Position numbers and translations under genes: made by a program
Source: Morganella psychrotolerans
GTDB lineage: Bacteria; Pseudomonadota; Gammaproteobacteria; Enterobacterales; Enterobacteriaceae
Assembly (NCBI RefSeq): GCF_001676055.1
Contig: NZ_LZEX01000001.1
Span: 641,377 to 705,376, forward strand
Length of the DNA: 64,000 nucleotides
Direction of reading: 5' to 3'
Shown here: piece after piece, positions 59,596-64,000 of the stretch
How positions within the stretch are numbered: position 1 is the stretch's first letter
How the letters are laid out: each line of letters begins with the position of its first letter
Notes under the pieces: generated by a model
Database searches by the model: none
The model's input: the letters and a program-made list of their open reading frames with translations, nothing else
Told to the model about the DNA's origin: nothing

Positions 59596-60369
59596 TTATT
59601 TTTTCTGCATCGCGTCACGCATTTCTACCAATTTTTTATAGTCAGGAAAAATCTCCGGATCAGGATCTATTTCGCCATTGGGATAGGTCATTATTGGCGA
59701 ATTCCCTTCTTTTTTTTCTTTAACGCCAGTCCAATGGCTGAGCATACCCTTTTCATAATTTACAGTTAAATGAATATTGTCTGAACCGGATAACCGGTAG
59801 GTCAGCATATCGTTTTCACCTATCAGCCAAAATATTTTTTCATGCTTACCAAGAAAAACCTCACTAATTAAAGTAAACAATAACAATGACTTATTAAAAT
59901 CACCCCGGTGATTTTCATACCCGCCGTTAAATGCCTGCGGGGCATTATTATCGGTAATAAATACCGCTTCAAAACCATAATTTTTTGTGATTTCCGGGTC
60001 AACCGCCTGCGGATTTTTTAGTTTTACCTCAAATTTAATATTACTCAGCTGCCAGTCACAATACCCGCCTCCACTGACCGGAACATCAGCGGTGACATTA
60101 CCTGCGGATGTGGCGGACAGCGGGTATTTTGTACTGTTGAATCCCGGTACCTCATACGATTTGCCGCTGCCGCTTGTCCGGGTTCGGGTACATTTTTTTG
60201 AGCGGTACATAGCGGACAGCGGCAGGGACTCCAGGTCATCCGGCACCGTGGCAGAAAAATGAATTTTCCGGCTGTCAACCGGGGGCGATAGTGTGGTGCT
60301 GTAGGAGCAGCCGCTTAATATTACCGATGATAACAACAGGGTAGTGATTACATTATTTTGTAAATTCAT
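59596..60369 (-). CDS. T6SS immunity-type lipoprotein, copy 3 (intact, next to effector)
   Basis: A 257-residue lipoprotein: MNLQNNVITTLLLSSVILSG, lipobox ILSGCSYS, then VDSRKIHFSATVPDDLESLP, AVFITDNNAPQAFNGGYENH and a Lys-rich C-terminus ending DAMQKK. Its ATG lies inside the end of the lipase gene (17-base overlap), so the pair is translationally coupled as usual for effector-immunity pairs. It resembles Tli-type lipoproteins that bind phospholipase effectors in the periplasm (family name from memory). Confidence 0.78.
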   Translation of the reverse strand: MNLQNNVITTLLLSSVILSGCSYSTTLSPPVDSRKIHFSATVPDDLESLPLSAMYRSKKCTRTRTSGSGKSYEVPGFNSTKYPLSATSAGNVTADVPVSGGGYCDWQLSNIKFEVKLKNPQAVDPEITKNYGFEAVFITDNNAPQAFNGGYENHRGDFNKSLLLFTLISEVFLGKHEKIFWLIGENDMLTYRLSGSDNIHLTVNYEKGMLSHWTGVKEKKEGNSPIMTYPNGEIDPDPEIFPDYKKLVEMRDAMQKK

Positions 60370-62288
60370 GGGTTTTCTCCGCAAACCGGGTGAGTGCAGC
60401 CTGACTGTCCGTATTTTTGTGCTGCTCTGTAAATACATCTTCAAGAATATTTTCTAATTTGATAAACGTAATGTTTCTTTCCACATTCGGCATATAGGCG
60501 TCATCCTGATATGTCCTGCGGATAAATTCTGCCTTTTGCTCTACTGAAACCGGGGTTTTCTTTTTATCGACCAGTTTAAGCACTTGATTACTAATCAGTG
60601 ACAAATATTGCGTGATCATGGAATGGTCGGACGGGTCAGTAAACATCGAATCAATATCCGGGTTATTATGCCGGGGAAAGACATCGTTCAGAATATTTCT
60701 GTCTATCGTACTAATGAGGTGTTCCTGCCGATGCTTTAAATCATCATTTACGTCACTGCGTATTGAGGGCACCAGATAAAATTTATATTTTGAGTCAAAA
60801 CGCCAGCGGGCGCGTGCCGTTGCCGAGCCTTTGCCCACAGGCAGATATGCTTCACCAATCTGTCTTGCCTGAAAAAAGGAAATAGTTTCACCGTGGTGCC
60901 AGTACACCTCCCCGAAATCCGGCAACATTTTCTGCAAAGGGACAGTCGGTGCTGTGGCCAGTATCCATACTGACCCTAAGATACTGCCAAGGGGACCAAA
61001 GAGTTCAAAAAACCAGTTATCCATATTGGTATCAAAAGGCACACTGGTGACAGAATCGGCATCATTGACATGCCTGAAGTGTGTAAGATTACTTAATGCC
61101 GTTACGGCTGTTTTTGAAAATACCCGCGGCATACCGTAGGTATAGGTGACAGGGGAGCGCCCTTGTAACTCCGCTGCATGCAGTAATGCTGCCGTTCCGC
61201 CAAGACTGTGCCCGCAAATAAAAAGTTTTTTCTTATTAGCAGCTAAACCTATCGCATCTAGTTTTTTAGAAAAGTATTTCGCCATACACTGGTAAGCGTT
61301 TAAAAAACCGTAATGGGCTTTGCCGCCTTCGACTGGGGCGTACGGCACCGCACGGCAGGAGAGATCAGTGACAACATCCCGCCCTCCTGCCGTTCCCCGC
61401 CAGGCCGCAATAATTTGCGTGGAATTCTCGACAAAAAACATCTGAGTATCATGCTCAAAGAATTCCTGGTTTTCAGATTGTGAACTGTCAAGAAAGACAG
61501 CCGGACGATACCGGTCACGGAAAGGTAGATCGGTCACAATGCCATAAAACCGTTCACCATCGACAAAAGAAGGAATAACCGATAAATCAAAGCAGCTATT
61601 ATAAAAAAAAAGCGGTGACGGTATTCTCAACATCAATAAACGGACGCATATCAATATCCGGTTCATCCGGATCAACCATGATTTCGTCCTGATAAGATAA
61701 CAACGACAAAAAACCCAGGTTATACGCATTCACCAAATCATACAGTTTGGCATGATTTAAAATAAGTGACCAGGCTCTGAACGGGCAGACTTCAATGATA
61801 TGGCGACGGTAAAGATCCTTACCGAAGAATCGTATCCCCTTGAATTCAGTTTCACTTTTAAAATGATAACGGGGCAGCCCGAACGCCTCTTTGTTCCAGT
61901 TTTTTATATCAGGTGCGCTGTCACATAACTCACCGACCACGACATAACGATAACCGTGCCCCTCACTTGCCGCCTGTGCTTTTACGTCTGAGTGCTGTTC
62001 CCCTCTTTTTGCCCGTAATGCACGATCTTCCATTTCATCGGTCAGTTTCTGAGCATCCGTTTTTAATGTGAAGGCTGTCGGCGGCAGATTTTCCTCCCGG
62101 ATCAATCCGGTTACATCAGTAATCCCCGTTCGTGTTTGCCCGCCTGACACTGTCAGCGTATACGGCATTCCGGCAACAGGCCGGTTCAGTTCATCAACCA
62201 ATACAATTTCAATCCATACTTTATGTTTATTGCAATCGGTACAGTAAGGATCATTATATTGTACAGGCTTAGGATTATTAGCGTTCAT
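60353..62288 (-). pseudogene. T6SS lipase-family effector (Tle-like), frame broken in a homopolymer
   Basis: N-terminal part (62288-61599): CTDCNKHKVWIEIVLVDELN with an Ig/carboxypeptidase-regulatory-like fold, then an adaptor region. C-terminal part (to 60353): class 3 lipase with IIAAWRGTAGG, GHSLGGTAALLHA (nucleophile Ser), RHVNDADSVTSVP (Asp) and a downstream His such as YWHHGE. The join is at T9 (coding; 61603-61611); with eight T the frame reads DVENTVTAFFYNSCFDLSVI and the protein is 644 residues. Gene order VgrG, DUF4123 adaptor, this gene, immunity lipoproteins marks it as a VgrG-delivered phospholipase. Confidence 0.8.
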
Positions 62289-63081
62289 CCGTTATTCCTG
62301 ATTTATCATCTGTAAGGTTATTCTTTTTCAGATACCGGATAAACATGTCATTGCTCAGATACGCGATATGAACCAAGTCCGCCTGATACGCATCCATACT
62401 GTGATTAATCAGTGTCATCAGTCGTCCTTCCGGCTCATCCAGTGTCAGTGCCAGCTCAGGAAATTCATCCCGGAACTGAATATAAAAATTATCAGCCATA
62501 TTCACACGGCACTGTGCAGATTGTTCCCATGCACGGCACAGATGTGCACCTAATACAAAGCAGCCTGAACTGATTTTCGGCTCTGCCGAACCGGGGCGGG
62601 TAATTATTACGTTGTCCTGAGAGGTACTGATAAAACAATCTGTTACCGGCATCAGCAGATAAGACCAGTCTGCCGGTTTGCATGCCGGGATGATGACCTG
62701 TGCAATCCGGGAGTCAAACAGGCGGAAAATCCGTTCTTCACCCTCAAACATGACAAACTGATATTTCTGCCAGTGTTTTATCTGATGCTTCCAACTGTCA
62801 GTGCTGTGATACGCCCAACCCCAACTGTTATCAGAAAAAGGTTCTGTATCCAGTGTTTTTGCCATCGCAGATAACGCCTGCCATTTTATTTTGATAATCA
62901 GGGGACCAACGGAACTCAAATGTGACAATCTGGTACCGGCATATACCGGAAGAGCCTCTTCAATCCAGTCATTGGCATAAAAACGGTTTAGCGGATCCCC
63001 GGATATCAGTGTATTTAATAAAAAATACACATCCCCTTTATCCGTGTTTCTCAGCCATTCTGTCCAGGTGGCAGCCATCAC
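62278..63081 (-). CDS. DUF4123 T6SS effector adaptor (Tap)
   Basis: A 267-residue protein. DUF4123 region ~18-145: [60 protein letters not shown]. It loads effectors on VgrG. It overlaps VgrG by four bases and the effector by eleven, as expected for coupled expression. The effector with which it works is the lipase. Confidence 0.88.
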   Translation of the reverse strand: MMAATWTEWLRNTDKGDVYFLLNTLISGDPLNRFYANDWIEEALPVYAGTRLSHLSSVGPLIIKIKWQALSAMAKTLDTEPFSDNSWGWAYHSTDSWKHQIKHWQKYQFVMFEGEERIFRLFDSRIAQVIIPACKPADWSYLLMPVTDCFISTSQDNVIITRPGSAEPKISSGCFVLGAHLCRAWEQSAQCRVNMADNFYIQFRDEFPELALTLDEPEGRLMTLINHSMDAYQADLVHIAYLSNDMFIRYLKKNNLTDDKSGITDER

Positions 63082-64000
63082 TCTTCCTCCATCGGTTTAA
63101 CCATCATGCTACCGGCGTGCTGTGCCGCGACCGCACAATATTTTTTTACCGGATAAGCTGATTCAAAGGGTGCCACACCATCAGGCAGCGCCAGTTTTAC
63201 CGGCGCTCCTGCACTCGGGCCGCTGTCGCCAATGTTCAGGTTTCCCGAGGTAAAAATCGCGCCCGGTGTGATACGGATAAAACTGTCACCAACTTTCAGC
63301 GTGATTTCCGTTCCGGCCTCAATAATGATTTTTCCGTCACTGAGATGATGGGTTTGCTGTCCGCTTTCGGTAACCAGATTGCTGTCCACGCGGGTGTGCT
63401 GTTCACCTTTGATATGCTGTGATACATCTCCGGTGGTCTGGTGCTTCTGTGATCCTTTGATAATCACATGCTCATCACCCGCCAGTTCGGTATGGCTGTT
63501 GTTATCGATCCGCTGCTTAAAATCATGCTGAATATGCCAGTGCGCATCATTTTCTATATGTGCATTTATATCCTTCTGCGCGTGAAGATAAATTTCCTCT
63601 TGCCCGGACAGATCCTCAAAGCGCAGTTCATTAAACCCCTCACCTTTATGGGTTTTCGTCCGGAACGTGGTGCGGGTTTTTTCTTTCGGCAGGTTCAGCG
63701 GCGGACGGTTGCGTCCGTTATAAGTGCAGCCGGTGATAATCGGTCGGTCAATGTCGCCGTTAAGATAAGACACGATAACTTCCTGCCCGATACGCGGGAT
63801 CGACATAAAACCGAATCCGTCCCCGTTCCAGCCGTGTGCCACCCGCAACCAGCAGGAGCCGCTGTGATCCGGATTTCCCCGGCGATCCCAGTGAAAATAG
63901 ACTTTTACCGCGCCCTGTTCATTGGTGTAAATTTCTTCCCCCGGCGGTCCGACAACGGTTGCCAGTTCGTCGCCGTCTGCCTGCGGTCTGAAACGGGATA
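63078..64000 (-). CDS. vgrG: T6SS spike protein VgrG, C-terminal part
   Basis: The frame is open to the right edge, so the N-terminus is missing. Visible are gp5-like OB-fold residues ([51 protein letters not shown]), then DUF2345-like beta-helix repeats ([20 protein letters not shown]) and a C-terminal extension after [10 protein letters not shown]. VgrG trimers form the T6SS spike. The island is a VgrG-effector module; the core T6SS genes are not in the window. Confidence 0.92.
   Translation of the reverse strand, partial: SRFRPQADGDELATVVGPPGEEIYTNEQGAVKVYFHWDRRGNPDHSGSCWLRVAHGWNGDGFGFMSIPRIGQEVIVSYLNGDIDRPIITGCTYNGRNRPPLNLPKEKTRTTFRTKTHKGEGFNELRFEDLSGQEEIYLHAQKDINAHIENDAHWHIQHDFKQRIDNNSHTELAGDEHVIIKGSQKHQTTGDVSQHIKGEQHTRVDSNLVTESGQQTHHLSDGKIIIEAGTEITLKVGDSFIRITPGAIFTSGNLNIGDSGPSAGAPVKLALPDGVAPFESAYPVKKYCAVAAQHAGSMMVKPMEEE

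Overview
The window is a Gram-negative chromosome segment, most likely a Morganellaceae member (Morganella-like). The basis is the mix of a RoxA/YcfD oxygenase, YjaA, YegP and YdcH-type genes, a T6SS VgrG island and a mid-range GC. It holds most of a lambdoid siphovirus prophage (1 to about 44.6 kb), an AT-rich reverse transcriptase cargo module (44.6-46.7 kb), about 9 kb of ordinary chromosome (47.4-56.4 kb) and a T6SS effector/immunity island cut by the right edge (56.6-64 kb). No rRNA, tRNA, CRISPR array or insertion sequence was recognised.

Prophage layout. The late genes lie on the minus strand and read leftward. In transcription order they are Q-like antiterminator, terminator-rich leader, holin, endolysin, Rz/Rz1, terminase, portal, head, tail tube, tail chaperones G/GT, tape measure, minor tail proteins, NlpC/P60 and the start of a GpJ-like protein. 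The early leftward arm has Cro, a CII-like protein, a RepL-like protein, helicase, primase, small ORFs and NinG. The immunity region has CI at 31.4 kb reading right into two genes that occupy the rexA/rexB position. Matching operators (TTACC-N4-GGTAA type) sit on both sides, 2.6-2.7 kb apart. The rightward arm has an HNH-AP2 nuclease, small ORFs, RecT/YqaJ recombination genes, two DNA methyltransferases, NinX, an AlpA-like excisionase and a P4-type integrase.

Two further regulatory circuits sit inside the late region. At 5.9-8.5 kb a second XRE-S24 repressor is divergent from an Arc-like protein, a BRO/Ant protein and an ORF6N protein, recalling P22 immI. At 20.0-20.7 kb a KilA-N antirepressor gene is preceded by a leader with several complementary segments, as in the P1/P7 c4 antisense RNA. 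Two secreted-protein morons (4.9-5.8 kb) interrupt the tail cluster.

The most interesting locus is 44,617-46,693. It carries a promoter, a 124-nt structured RNA closed by an 11-bp stem, a two-helix SLATT-type membrane protein and a YVDD reverse transcriptase, all on the minus strand and abutting the integrase tail to tail. This is the architecture of a defence-associated RT system of the RT+SLATT kind (DRT10 as I remember it).

The right end reads VgrG, DUF4123 adaptor, lipase effector, three tandem immunity-type lipoproteins and a PAAR protein. Across the window nine A/T homopolymer runs are one base longer than the reading frame needs, breaking seven genes. This points to sequencing error or to a mutator/slippage phenomenon and matters for every pseudogene call here.
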